From Gimesia aquarii (lineage in GTDB: Bacteria; Planctomycetota; Planctomycetia; Planctomycetales; Planctomycetaceae), in NCBI RefSeq assembly GCF_007748175.1, contig NZ_CP037422.1, forward strand, positions 4,086,327 through 4,150,326: a stretch of 64,000 nucleotides of DNA, written 5' to 3'. Below are positions 27,330 to 38,300 of this stretch, one piece after another. Made by a program: the position numbers and the translations under genes. A model generated the notes under the pieces. The model had not been told where the DNA came from, searched no databases, and was given only the letters and a program-made list of their open reading frames with translations. How positions within the stretch are numbered: the first letter of the stretch is position 1; every line of letters starts with the position of its first letter.

Positions 27330-30300
27330 TTAACGATTGCGGAATTTCATCAAGACATAGGCAGCCGGCACGAAATACAGGGCTAAGAGCGTCGCTCCCC
27401 CCACACCACCTGCAATGGTGATTGCCAGGGGTGGCCAAAAATCGCCACCGCTGAGAATTAACGGCAAGAACCCCGCAATTGTTGTGAACGTAGTTGAAAG
27501 CACATGCCGGGTGCAGCCATTTACAACATTTACAATTGCTGCGACATCACCACGACTTGCATCAGGATCAGCCCGAATCCCGGCCATCACCACAATCGAA
27601 TCGTTGACGGCAAGCCCCATCAATCCCATGGTGCCGAGAATCGCCATGAATCCAAATGGATAGCCAAAATACCACAATGCAGCCGGACCCAGGCCAACGG
27701 CTAAACCAGCCACAGATGCAATAATAAAAGCGATTCGAAAGGAACGAAACGAGATCACCAGGATTGAGACCATCAGCGAAATTAAAATGACAGCATCAGC
27801 GATCAAATTAGTGACCGCTTCATTTCTCGCTGCCGTTTCGCCTGCAAAGTCGATTGTGTAGCCAAGCGGAAGCTTGAAACTCGATTGCTTTAAACGAGAA
27901 CGAAAATCAGCCAACACAACCGCTGGTAATTTTCCTGCAGTAATATACGCTTTCAATTCGTTGGTATACTCACCATTGATGCGTGTGATCGTAGAGATGT
28001 CTGCATCGAGTTGAAAGTCGGAAACTGCAGACAGTGGAGGACCTTCGGAATCCATGATTTCCCCACGTGCATTCCTCCGAGGTCCTGTTGGCTGAATGAT
28101 TAAACCCTGTAACTCATCAAGGTCCATTTCATCAGCATCAGTAATCCGCACAATGACCGGAATTTCAAACTCACGATGCCGAATCGTTCCTGCTTCGACG
28201 CCCTCTAATGCTGTATAAAGTTGACTGGCAACATCGGACTCAGTCAGCCCCGCCGCGTTCAGCTTGTCTTTATCAAAATCGAGTTCTAAACTGGTCGTCA
28301 CTTCTCCCAAATCTGACCGAGTATATATCACATCAGGTGTTTCGCTTAAAATTTTTCGTAGTTCTGAACCGAGTTGTTCCAAAACTCGCAGGTCTGGTCC
28401 TTTTAATAGAATCTCGATCGGAGCATCAACTGGTGGCCCCTGCTCCAGTTGACGGACCAAAATTCGCGCATCACGATTCGATTGGGTCAATTTAGTTTGC
28501 AAGTTACGAACAAAACGAGGCGTATTCATGCCGGGTTCGAGATCAATAAATGCCTGGCCGTAGTAGGTGGCATGCTGTCGACGAGGTACGATGTTATAGT
28601 AAAAACTGGGAGCACTTTCTCCGATAAACCAATTCGTATGACGTACTCCAGGTTCGTTTCTGATTAGTTCGTTCAAAGATGTGATAACTTTGCGTGTCTG
28701 TTCCTGTGAGGTTCCCACAGGTAATTCGACTTCAATTTGTATCTGGTTGCGATCTGAGGCCGGAAAAAACTGTTCGGGCAATTGGCTCGTTTGTACAAAA
28801 CCCAGCACTGGCAACCCAATCCCCACTAACAATCCCAGTAGTGGATGTTGGCAGACAATGGAAATAGAACGCTGGTACATTTTTGAAAACAAAGGAATTG
28901 ACAATCCCGTTACCTGCTTTGCATGCTCGGCATTTTGGTCAGTCTTACGAGAGATCATCCCAAGTAATGCGGGTACGACAGTCAGAGCGAGCAGTAAGGA
29001 GGCATTAATTGCCAGGATCACACTGACTGCGATCGTACCTACAAATTCGCCAGGTGGACCGGGCAACATTGCAATCGGTAAAAACGCGAGTGTCGTTGTT
29101 AGTGTTGAACACAATAATGGCATTGCCAAATGATGCACAGCTTGCGCGATCGCAGTCGAAATTGGCAAACCGGAGTGCATACGCTGGCGACATTCATCGA
29201 CCATCACAATCGCGTTATCGATCAATAACCCCAGTGCGATCACAATTCCTGTAATCGACATTTGATGAATTGGAATTTTCAATATCCGTAACCCAGCAAG
29301 CACGATCAAGGCCGTCAGCGGTAATGCCAATCCGATGACTGTCGCACTTCGCCAATCCATCATCACGATGATTACAATCATGACAGCAATCATCCCCAGC
29401 AATAGATTACTGAGTAGTTCCTGCATACGAAGCGCGACAAACGGCCGCTGAGAAAAGATCACACTTAAATCAACATTTTTGGGTAATTGTTTTTTTAAAT
29501 CCAGCAATAAGCGATCAAGACGATCCGACCAAAGATCAACCCGATAGTCATCACGTACATAGGCGCATATTACGATTGCCTCTTGTCCATCAATCAAGGT
29601 CGCATTGATTGGATTCGCTTCGGTTTGAATTGACACATTAGCCAGATCGGAAAGCTTGACCGATTCACCACCATTTCCCGGCTTAATCAGTGTCTCTTTC
29701 AAACCAGCTAATGAATCGAACTTGTCCCCATATGTGATAGGACGTTCGATTTGATTCTGTTTGAGTGTACCGGCAGGAAATCGTGGTTGACTTTGTTCAA
29801 TTTGCTGACCTAGTGCCCCGACAGTCAACCCCGTCGATGCAAGCTTATCAAGGTCCACCTCAACAACAGCTTCTTCACCGGGATCGCCGAAAATACGTGT
29901 TGTTTCCGTACCCGCCAGTCGGTCAATTCTGGCCTGTAAATCAATCGCGATCCTTCTAAGAGTGAAGGCATCTGCCGGGCCTCCCGATTTCGTGCTTAAC
30001 GCCACCATCGCAGCATAGGATTTCATTTCAGCGATGCGAATCTCAGGCGAAAGTGCTTGTGCAGGTAAATCAGATTTGGCCTGTTCGATTTTATCTCGTA
30101 CGCGCGACCAGACTTCAGGGATATTCGATACAGAATCCCGAAGTTCTACTTTTATTAATGAGACACCAGGTCGTGATCGAGATTGAATCGTTTTAATTTC
30201 AGCAATACTTCGGATTGCCTGCTCGATTTTCGTTGTTACTAATGAATCAACACGATCTGTATCCGCTCCTGGATAGCTGATGCTCACGACCGCCACACGC

Positions 30301-30422
30301 CTGGAGAGCACGGGATCTTCGAGTCGAGGTGAGTTATAAAAAGCAGCTACACCAGAAGCAACCACTAAAACCAAGGCCATAATCAACAGCCGTGGATTTC
30401 GATAAAAGAATGTCGAAATCAT
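27330..30422 (-). CDS. RND family efflux transporter permease
   Basis: Predicted inner-membrane proton-driven efflux pump of 1030 residues, AcrB/HAE1-like. The layout is the family's: an N-terminal helix, a large periplasmic loop (about 35-330), a six-helix bundle (about 335-530), a second loop (about 550-860) and a final six helices. The proton-relay helix reads [15 protein letters not shown], with Asp402 followed by Asn403 rather than the AcrB Asp-Asp pair, as in many HAE variants. The ATG overlaps the stop of the adaptor gene by four bases (ATGA), so the two are co-translated. It ends the minus-strand run that starts with the PAL/PKS genes, so export of that pathway's product is plausible. 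No outer-membrane TolC gene is seen here. Confidence 0.92.
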   Translation of the reverse strand: MISTFFYRNPRLLIMALVLVVASGVAAFYNSPRLEDPVLSRRVAVVSISYPGADTDRVDSLVTTKIEQAIRSIAEIKTIQSRSRPGVSLIKVELRDSVSNIPEVWSRVRDKIEQAKSDLPAQALSPEIRIAEMKSYAAMVALSTKSGGPADAFTLRRIAIDLQARIDRLAGTETTRIFGDPGEEAVVEVDLDKLASTGLTVGALGQQIEQSQPRFPAGTLKQNQIERPITYGDKFDSLAGLKETLIKPGNGGESVKLSDLANVSIQTEANPINATLIDGQEAIVICAYVRDDYRVDLWSDRLDRLLLDLKKQLPKNVDLSVIFSQRPFVALRMQELLSNLLLGMIAVMIVIIVMMDWRSATVIGLALPLTALIVLAGLRILKIPIHQMSITGIVIALGLLIDNAIVMVDECRQRMHSGLPISTAIAQAVHHLAMPLLCSTLTTTLAFLPIAMLPGPPGEFVGTIAVSVILAINASLLLALTVVPALLGMISRKTDQNAEHAKQVTGLSIPLFSKMYQRSISIVCQHPLLGLLVGIGLPVLGFVQTSQLPEQFFPASDRNQIQIEVELPVGTSQEQTRKVITSLNELIRNEPGVRHTNWFIGESAPSFYYNIVPRRQHATYYGQAFIDLEPGMNTPRFVRNLQTKLTQSNRDARILVRQLEQGPPVDAPIEILLKGPDLRVLEQLGSELRKILSETPDVIYTRSDLGEVTTSLELDFDKDKLNAAGLTESDVASQLYTALEGVEAGTIRHREFEIPVIVRITDADEMDLDELQGLIIQPTGPRRNARGEIMDSEGPPLSAVSDFQLDADISTITRINGEYTNELKAYITAGKLPAVVLADFRSRLKQSSFKLPLGYTIDFAGETAARNEAVTNLIADAVILISLMVSILVISFRSFRIAFIIASVAGLAVGLGPAALWYFGYPFGFMAILGTMGLMGLAVNDSIVVMAGIRADPDASRGDVAAIVNVVNGCTRHVLSTTFTTIAGFLPLILSGGDFWPPLAITIAGGVGGATLLALYFVPAAYVLMKFRNR

Positions 30423-31801
30423 AGGCTCGGCACTTGCTCCGGTTTTTTGTTATCCCTCAAACTCGTTTTTTTCTGTTCTGCAAGACGTACAATTTGACCG
30501 GGTACAATACGATGGAGTCCCTCGACGACAACAGACATACCCTCGTGCAAATTTCCAAGTACTAAGGCTTGATCATTACCAACGTCAATCACTTCTACAT
30601 AGCGTCGCACGATTGTTGGTTTTTCCTCTATCGTCTCCACCAGATAAACAGACCATAACCCAGCAATTTCTTTCATCAATGCAGAAACAGGTAACCAAAA
30701 TCCTGATTGCTGTTGCACAGTCGGGAATAAAACATCAACCCGTTCTCCGGCAGTAAACGAATTGGTCACCTTCGAGTCACGCGGCTGGAGTACCACTGTC
30801 CGTGTTTGTGTCAAGGCATCGACCGTAGGGTGAATCGCTGTAACTTGCCCGAGAATGGTTTGCTGATCTTGTTCAATTGGTACTTCCTGCCCTAATGTGA
30901 GAGTTTCAGCAAGCTCCGCTGGAAGCCGAACCCACACGCGGTACGCGTCTATTTTCGCAATCTTTAATACAGGTCGACCTGGAGAAACAACGCTTCCCGG
31001 ATCAATCATTTTGTCGATGATCACACCTGTAAAGGGAGCTGTCACATTACAAGCTGCAATCGTGGCATCAACTTCCTGTAATTGTCCTCTTAAATCTTTA
31101 ATCTGTGCTGTTAAACCGGTTATTTTTTGCTGACGTGATTTTTGATTCAAGGTCTGTATTTGTTCTTCACTACTTTTCAATCTTTCATTGAGATTGTCTC
31201 TATTTTCAGACGAGGGAAGCGAATTCTTCACTTCAGTTTCAAGTCGGTCCAATTCGCTACGCAACTGATTGATTTTCGCTACCATCTGCTCGCTACTCTG
31301 GCCTGTATTTGGTTGGTTAAGCGAGTTTAAGTCAGCCTGAGCAGCCGTTAATTGGGATTGCAAATTGAATTTTTTCTTCAGGAAAGGCTCATCATCTAAT
31401 TGTGCCAGTATCTCGCCCTGTTTTACAGCTGAACCGACATCAATGAAAACCTCTGCTACCTTACCCGCTTGTGTAAAGCTCAAATCACTACTACGAACCG
31501 GCTTGATCAAACCAGAAAACCGTTCGACGAGATCGGGAATCTGATCTTGTTTTAACGTGATCGTTTTCACGCCAATTGTTTCAGTTTGCCTTACTTCACT
31601 GCTTGAGGTCGTTCGATTGGCACTCGTGGGAGAATCACAGGCAGATAAACCAAACGGAAGAAGGATGCCGAAAATCAGGCAAAGCCGTTGGCACACGCAT
31701 TGCATCATATCATAGAAACCAAAATTCCCTGTACTGGCTTGGGTAGAGCAAAACAAACCTGAGTCTGCACATCGACATGCCCTCAAATGCCAGAACCTCA
31801 T
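30419..31801 (-). CDS. RND efflux periplasmic adaptor (membrane fusion) lipoprotein
   Basis: Predicted adaptor linking the RND pump to an outer-membrane channel. Motifs: lipobox GLSAC (Cys55 counted from the ATG at 31801), first lipoyl half with AEVFIDVGSAVKQGEILAQLDD, a long coiled-coil hairpin (about 125-240) and second lipoyl half CNVTAPFTGVIIDKMIDPGSVV. A beta-barrel segment and a membrane-proximal end follow. The ATG at 31801 has a good AGAGG site but gives an unusually long 54-residue leader. An ATG at 31708 would give a normal lipoprotein signal but lacks a clear ribosome site. It overlaps the permease gene by 4 bp and lies 109 bp after the second halogenase-like gene. Confidence 0.88.
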   Translation of the reverse strand: MRFWHLRACRCADSGLFCSTQASTGNFGFYDMMQCVCQRLCLIFGILLPFGLSACDSPTSANRTTSSSEVRQTETIGVKTITLKQDQIPDLVERFSGLIKPVRSSDLSFTQAGKVAEVFIDVGSAVKQGEILAQLDDEPFLKKKFNLQSQLTAAQADLNSLNQPNTGQSSEQMVAKINQLRSELDRLETEVKNSLPSSENRDNLNERLKSSEEQIQTLNQKSRQQKITGLTAQIKDLRGQLQEVDATIAACNVTAPFTGVIIDKMIDPGSVVSPGRPVLKIAKIDAYRVWVRLPAELAETLTLGQEVPIEQDQQTILGQVTAIHPTVDALTQTRTVVLQPRDSKVTNSFTAGERVDVLFPTVQQQSGFWLPVSALMKEIAGLWSVYLVETIEEKPTIVRRYVEVIDVGNDQALVLGNLHEGMSVVVEGLHRIVPGQIVRLAEQKKTSLRDNKKPEQVPSL

Positions 31802-31910
31802 TTCAACCTCTTGGTTACAGTCTATGGAAATTTCATGAAATGGCTCCAGGCCGCATCAGCAGCATTTCACAAATTCGATAACTGTATTAAAGGCAGAATC
31901 GATACAGAAA

Positions 31911-33575
31911 TCAACTCAGTTTCAGGCCTGCGGTAAGGGGCACAGGCGGATCAACCTGTTCTGCTTTTTTCTGTGGAAAGATCACATCAAAAACTCCTCG
32001 GAACGCATCTTTCATGACCGAGGATGATTTTGCCATGGGGACTGGTGAGGCTGGAGTTAAACCTACCTGTTTTACAATTTCGGCATACAAAGTTTCCATT
32101 TGTGCTAAATTAGCAGAGAACTGTCTATCAAACTCATACCAGTTTAACTCAGTGATTAAAGCTTCGTTTTTATTTCGTATAATAGGTAAGTTAGAAATAT
32201 TGACGAGGCCTGATATCTCCTGACTCGGAATTTTTTGATGCCATAACCGAAAGTAATCTTGCATCTGATGATTCAAGTCTGACAAGCGGTTCAACTTGGA
32301 AACATTTCGCATGTACATTGCATGATTACAAAGTCGTTCCTGCATAAAAATGAAACCAGAGAGTGACCAGTAAATCAAATAATCCCACATCACTTTGACA
32401 GGCATCACCTGCGGATTGCCGAATAACTGATACTGGTCGCGATAGACGGCAGCCGTGCCGTGAAAAAACTTTTTGAAGATCCGGTCATAACTGAATGCCC
32501 TGATGCGGTGACCTCGCCAGGTTAAATCCCGCCAGATTAAATCAGTCAGAAAAGTGTTTGCAAATGCGATGAAGTCACTACCCGGAGAATAAAATGGGTC
32601 CAGAAAGAAACCGGCCTCACCTGTGATTCCCCAACGCTGACCTGAAAATACTTGCTGACATTCCCGGGAATAATTTTTATAGACAAGGAAGTCTTGAACC
32701 TCAGCATTCTGTTTTCGAAGCTGGCTTGCCAGTTGCGGTTCATTTTTTTCCAGCCAGGCCAGAGATTTCTCTAAAGTGTTGATCTCTGTAAGTGGATGAA
32801 ATTGTTGTTCAGCAACAATCCCAATACTCGTCGAACCCGATGCCAATGGAATCAACCAGACCCAATAACCCTGGCCCATTAAATGGTTCGTGCTGTACCA
32901 GCGGGAAGTCTTCCCCTCGTGGCCAGATTGCCAATCTGGATCGTCTGACCAATCATCTACTTTTAACCGACTGTCGATTCGAAACCAGGCCGCATTACAT
33001 TTTTGGTCTGTCGGTTTTTGTAATCCCAAATGTTGTTTTAACAAAGCGCGGCGACCACTGGCATCAACCACCCAACGCGATGCGACCGTTTGTGTCATTT
33101 CATCACGCGCGTATGTCACCTCATGTCTGCGATTCCACTTATTGATTTGTAGCTTCTTGATGTCGGCACGATCAAGAAAATCAATCCCCTGCTCTCGGCA
33201 GCGCTCTCCCAGAAAGTTTTCAAACCGTCCGCGATCTAATTGATAGCTTGCCGCTGGCGCATATCGAGTCCCCCCAATTTCCAAACGTTTCTCAATTCGT
33301 GAATTATCGCCATATGGAAAAAAGAAACGCAGACCCAGTTTGGGCAATTGTTCTTCCACGATATGCTGTTTCAATCCGAGTACATCGGCAAAATAATAAG
33401 CACCGACCTCGACCGTCGATTCGCCCACTTTATGAGTCGCTTCAGGTACGGGATGTGCCATTTTATCGAGCACAGTAATTTGTGCTTTGGGCAATTTTTG
33501 ACGACACTGGAGCGCTAAAGCTAACCCAGCCAAACCGCCACCTAAAATTGTGACATCACTTTGTGTTGCCGCCAT
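31911..33575 (-). CDS. flavin-dependent halogenase-like oxidoreductase (copy 2)
   Basis: Predicted 554-residue FAD enzyme of the tryptophan-halogenase-like superfamily. The FAD-binding GGGLAG is at 12-17. KVGESTVE at 49-56 matches the halogenase GES motif region, Lys79 in LPKLGLRF aligns with the catalytic lysine position of the KxG block, the halogenase signature WxWxIP is present as WVWLIP (238-243), and the distal FAD/halide-site block reads [14 protein letters not shown] (319-332). These suggest halogenation, but related monooxygenases and reductases share much of this, so hydroxylation or desaturation is possible. It resembles the neighbouring copy throughout and probably arose by duplication. 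It would need a separate flavin reductase, none of which is in the window. Confidence 0.8.
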   Translation of the reverse strand: MAATQSDVTILGGGLAGLALALQCRQKLPKAQITVLDKMAHPVPEATHKVGESTVEVGAYYFADVLGLKQHIVEEQLPKLGLRFFFPYGDNSRIEKRLEIGGTRYAPAASYQLDRGRFENFLGERCREQGIDFLDRADIKKLQINKWNRRHEVTYARDEMTQTVASRWVVDASGRRALLKQHLGLQKPTDQKCNAAWFRIDSRLKVDDWSDDPDWQSGHEGKTSRWYSTNHLMGQGYWVWLIPLASGSTSIGIVAEQQFHPLTEINTLEKSLAWLEKNEPQLASQLRKQNAEVQDFLVYKNYSRECQQVFSGQRWGITGEAGFFLDPFYSPGSDFIAFANTFLTDLIWRDLTWRGHRIRAFSYDRIFKKFFHGTAAVYRDQYQLFGNPQVMPVKVMWDYLIYWSLSGFIFMQERLCNHAMYMRNVSKLNRLSDLNHQMQDYFRLWHQKIPSQEISGLVNISNLPIIRNKNEALITELNWYEFDRQFSANLAQMETLYAEIVKQVGLTPASPVPMAKSSSVMKDAFRGVFDVIFPQKKAEQVDPPVPLTAGLKLS

Positions 33576-33654
33576 TATTCTTTTCCCCTAACGGAATTCG
33601 TTTTTTTTTAGTTATTAACAATTATCATTATGTAAATAGTAAATCATCTGACGA

Positions 33655-35301
33655 CTATAAATTCATTGCTTCAAATACTCGATCGAGTCGGTTTTGAGAA
33701 CAATGTCCCTCCTCTGCTGAGGATGCCAGTTCCGGATATTGCAAGCTAATTCGCGATGTAATTTCTAACATTAAGTCTTTGACAATCTCGACATTCCTGG
33801 TAAATCGTGCTTTTAACGCTTTGTCTTCTAATTCCTCCGACAATTCCCCATTCAACTGAATCAAGATTTCGATAGATCGTTGATCAACAAATGTCGCATC
33901 GATAATGGCAACATCTTCCAGATCATGCCACTCTCGAAAAAACTGCTGCATCTGCACGTTCAATGCCCGCATCGCTTGAATCTCTCGTGACAAAGACTGA
34001 ATAAACGTCGGCTCGGTCAGTTTGTCTTGAAAATAGAGCAAAGCTGGGAAGCTCCAATACAAAGCATAATCCCAAACATATTTCAAAGACATAATTCGTG
34101 GGTTTCCGAAAAGGGGATACTGTTCCTGATATGCTAATAAATTGTTCTGGAACAGTGTCATAAAAATGCTTTGGAATGCGGGCGCCAAATGGGTAATCGG
34201 TCGGGTTGATAAATCAGTCGTGATCAACTCAGTAATCATTGTGTTACCGATTGCAATATAATCGATACCCGGTGAATAAAACGGATCAAGAAATACACCC
34301 GCTTCACCCGTTAATGCCCAGCGATCCTTAGAAAAGACCTGCTGGCACCCACGAGCGAGTTGCTTCATGGCCATGAAATCTTTCAATTTATCCTGATGTG
34401 GCTCCAGCCGCGCTGCACATTCAGGTTCGTGAATACGTAACCACGCGAGTGCCTTATCGAATCGATTTAACTCATTGAGATGATGCAGTCGAGGATCAAA
34501 CACAATTCCCAGACTGGTAGCACCCGATGACAAAGGAATAATCCAAACCCAATACCCAGAACCTAACAAATGATTTGTGCTCAACCAGCGACGAGGAACC
34601 CGCCCTGTGCGCTGCCCCCATTCTGGTTCATCACACCATTCATCAACTCGAATCTCTGCATCCAACCGAAACCAGACTGCATTAATATTATGATCAATTT
34701 CTTCGGAAAGATTTAATTTGCGTTTCAAAAAACTTTGTCGACCGCTCGCATCAATCAACCAGCGACACTGGAGCGAATGGGCTACATGATTCTGTTCATA
34801 TTCAATTCGATGTGATGCCGAATCAGTATCCGCTGCCAGTTCAATCTGACGCACAAAAGAATCTGTGATTAAATCAGCTCCCATTTTCTGAACCGTCTCG
34901 GCAAGATAATTCTCCAAACGTCCTCGATCTACCTGATATCCGGGCGCTGGAAAAAATTCGCTCGTTCCTACTTCCGTACCAGCTGAAATTGGTTGGTCAT
35001 TCTGATTGAAGAAAAAACGCAAACCTAATTTTGGCAGATGCTGATCGGCTAAATGCTTTTTCAGGTTGAGTCGTTCCCCTAAATAATGGGCTCCAATTTC
35101 AACCGTGGATTCCCCCACCTTATGTGAGGCTTCGGGGACAGGAAACGATTTCTTTTCAATAATTGTGATCGAAGTTTCAGGACGCTGCATCAGCGTCTGT
35201 CTGGCAAGTGTCAAACCGGCTAGTCCCCCACCGATGATCACGACATCACATTGATCCTTTTCCATGTTGAGATTCTTTTCTCCACTTTTCGTCTGGTTCA
35301 T
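33655..35301 (-). CDS. flavin-dependent halogenase-like oxidoreductase (copy 1)
   Basis: Predicted 548-residue paralogue of the next gene. GGGLAG is at 24-29, HKVGESTVE at about 60-68, Lys91 in [14 protein letters not shown] (WxWxIP) at 251-256, and [14 protein letters not shown] at 332-345. The presence of both WxWxIP and the conserved lysine favours a flavin-dependent halogenase over simple geranylgeranyl-reductase-like enzymes. The start at 35301 is chosen because its ATG overlaps the PKS stop as ATGA, with GGGAG upstream; ATGs at 35340 and 35265 are alternatives. Tight coupling to the PKS gene argues that it modifies the PKS product or its carrier-bound intermediate. Confidence 0.82.
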   Translation of the reverse strand: MNQTKSGEKNLNMEKDQCDVVIIGGGLAGLTLARQTLMQRPETSITIIEKKSFPVPEASHKVGESTVEIGAHYLGERLNLKKHLADQHLPKLGLRFFFNQNDQPISAGTEVGTSEFFPAPGYQVDRGRLENYLAETVQKMGADLITDSFVRQIELAADTDSASHRIEYEQNHVAHSLQCRWLIDASGRQSFLKRKLNLSEEIDHNINAVWFRLDAEIRVDEWCDEPEWGQRTGRVPRRWLSTNHLLGSGYWVWIIPLSSGATSLGIVFDPRLHHLNELNRFDKALAWLRIHEPECAARLEPHQDKLKDFMAMKQLARGCQQVFSKDRWALTGEAGVFLDPFYSPGIDYIAIGNTMITELITTDLSTRPITHLAPAFQSIFMTLFQNNLLAYQEQYPLFGNPRIMSLKYVWDYALYWSFPALLYFQDKLTEPTFIQSLSREIQAMRALNVQMQQFFREWHDLEDVAIIDATFVDQRSIEILIQLNGELSEELEDKALKARFTRNVEIVKDLMLEITSRISLQYPELASSAEEGHCSQNRLDRVFEAMNL

Positions 35302-38300
35302 TCTATGGTACTCCCTGCTTGGACTAAATCTGAAATCCAATGGCGTTTTCGCTCGAAGGGAGAAGTCGGTAAACTCATTTTACGTGGTTGCAGCCTGGCA
35401 TAAGGTGCCGACAGATCCAGTGAACAACCTCGTACAAATAAATTTGCCAAAGTTGGTACGATCGAACAAGGCGATTCGTCTTTCGATAACGTACTTGGCA
35501 AAATAGTCAGACTTTGTGCTGCCGACCATTTTTCATTCAATTCTTCAACAGCTTGACCGATTCCAATTTGTAAAATCAATTCGCATTTCATTTCGACAAA
35601 ACTCGCTAAAGTTTCAGCAATATTTTCCTTCGCGACGGCATGTTCTCGCCAGAAACTCCCTGCCAGCAATTGCTGTATGGGAACCGCTTGACCAGTCAAA
35701 CTATTTAAGATCAGACGATTCGCAGGAAAATAGTTCATCGTATCGGCGAATTCTTCAAACTGCTTCAATGTCCTAACTGTGACTTCGTCAAACTTGCTTT
35801 CGTCAATAGTAGACAAAGACGATTGAATGCCTGGATTCTTGAATAGCCGATTCCGTTCGAAGACCAATTTCAAGCCATCCTCAGCATTCATCATCCCAGT
35901 AAAAACGGCCGCTGCATATTGCCCGATTCCAAAACCAGCCACGACATCAGATTCTACTCCATAGGTCTGCCATACCTCGGCTAAACCAAGCTGGCAGACA
36001 AATTGAATCACATCAAGCGGCAGATCAGTCGTATTTCCTGTGACTGACTCGTCGGTAAACCATCTGACTAAATCAGTCGCTGAGTCTGAATCAGAATTCG
36101 TGAGCGTTTGGTAGGCTTCGTTCATGCGATCAATCAACTCACGAAACGGGTATTGATCTTGATAGAGAACTCTTGCTTGTAATAAATCCTGCTCACTCAC
36201 CTCATGAAACACCCAACCCAGTTTCGGCGTTTCTTTCGCATAGTCCGCCAAGAAACCTTCACGCTGTAAACTCAACTGAGCATGATCCCCTTCACCGCTT
36301 GTCAATTCCTTGGCCAACTCTTGCAATTGCGCGACTATGTCTGCCTGAGTTGCTCCCATGACGCCAACTCGATTATCAAAAATGCGTCGACCGGTTGCGG
36401 CTGTGTAGCAAAAATCAGTGAGGTTCACCGCTTCGTTAGATACCAGATAATCATGATATCTTGTAACAGTTTGCCGTAAACTTGAAATTGAATTCGCGGA
36501 CATTGTTAAGAGTGAAACCGGCGGATCAGCTGGCTGATCTACGACTGTTAATCGATGGGGTGCTCTATGTTCTGGTTGAGAACTTAATATGACATGTGCG
36601 TTCGTGCCCGCTAATCCGAGCGCTGTCACAGCCGCGATCCGCTCTTCACTTTCCGGCCAGACAGTCTGCTCTTGTACCAAATCGAGTGGCAGACGTTTCC
36701 AGGGGATATGGGGACTCGGTTCTTTGCAGTGTAATTGCTGTGGAATCACGCCATGCTGCATTGCCAGTACGGCTTTGATCAGCCCAGAAATTCCCCCGGC
36801 TGCTTCCAGGTGACTAATATTGGCTTTTACTGATCCGACCAGCAAACGATTTTTCTGATTTCGTCCTCGTCCAAAGACGGCAGCTGCAGCCGTCAATTCC
36901 ATCGGATCTCCATACTCGGTCCCCGTTCCGTGGGCTTCCAGATATTGAACCTGAGCCGGACTGATCTTTGCGTCCTGCAGGGCATCTTGAATCAAGCGAC
37001 TTTGAGAGCGGCTGTTGGGAGTCGTGATACTACTGCTGAATCCATTATGGCTGATCGCCCCGCCACGTACGACTGCCAGAATTTGATCGCCATCCCGCTC
37101 GGCATCTGATAAACGCTTCAGGACAACGACTCCACAGCCTTCACCGCGTCCAAATCCATCAGCGCCGGCGGAAAATGATTTGCAGCGTCCATCTGGTGAG
37201 AGCATACCCGTTTTGGCCATCAGCAGTGAGTTAAAGGGAGAGAGAATGGCATTCACGCCTCCCGCCAATGCCAGATTGCAATGACCTTCTTGTAAACTTC
37301 GCATCGCCTGACACACGGCAACCAGCGAACTGCTGCTCGCCGTATCGATTGCCAGACTCGGCCCTTCAAATCCGAATGAATAACTGATGCGTCCCACGCC
37401 CGCACTATGGGAAAAACCGGCTCCTTGGAAATCCGCTAGAATTTCATGGTTTTCCAACGTCGATAACGAGGCATAATCTGAGGACATAATCCCCATAAAG
37501 ACGCCCACATTGGAATCCTGCAGCGGGTATGGCTTCACCCCTGCATCCTCGAGCGCGGTCCAACAATTTTCGAGCAACAACCGATGCTGAGGATCAAGCC
37601 AGCACGCTTCTTCATGCGAGATACCAAAAAAGTCGGCATCGAAACAATCGATGTCATCCAGGAATCCGCCTTCCCTGGTATACATCTTACCGGGTTCTCG
37701 ATCGGGACTGTAAAATGCCTCTACATCCCAACGATCAGAGGGAACTTCTCGCACTGAATCAACTCCAGCCAGTAAGTTCTCCCAAAACTCATTAACATCT
37801 TTTGCACCGGGAAAACGACAACTCATGCCGATAATGGCAATATCATCGCGGGCAATTTGATCTGCAGAAACAGAGATCGAGACTGATTCATCACTCGCTG
37901 CTGGTGATCCTGTTTCAACATCGGAGGAATTTGCTTCAGCCGCTTCGTCGATCATGCCCAGGACATGGTCAGCGATCGCGGTGATTGTCGGATGATCGAA
38001 TAACATCGTTTGGGAGACGACGTAATCGTCGCCCAGCATCGATTGCAGTTGCATACTGAATTCCACCGCCATCAAGGAATCCATGCCCATCTCGATCAGA
38101 GGCCGATCAATCTCAGGCGGTTCAGGTGTTGACAAAATTTGCTGAAACTGGTTCTGAATCGTCTCTATTAACAGTTTTTGTCGCGCAGAACCTTGTAATG
38201 TTTTTAACTTTCCGACCATCTCGGAATCGCCCGCCTTCGATCTCTGCGAGGCTGCGGATAATTTCTCAAACAAGGGAGGCGATTCGGAACCGCCGCCCAT

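Noticed and set aside
31705-31801. Shorter start (31708) for the RND adaptor
   Set aside because: It gives a more normal lipoprotein signal but has no ribosome site, whereas 31801 has AGAGG at good spacing. Kept as an alternative only.
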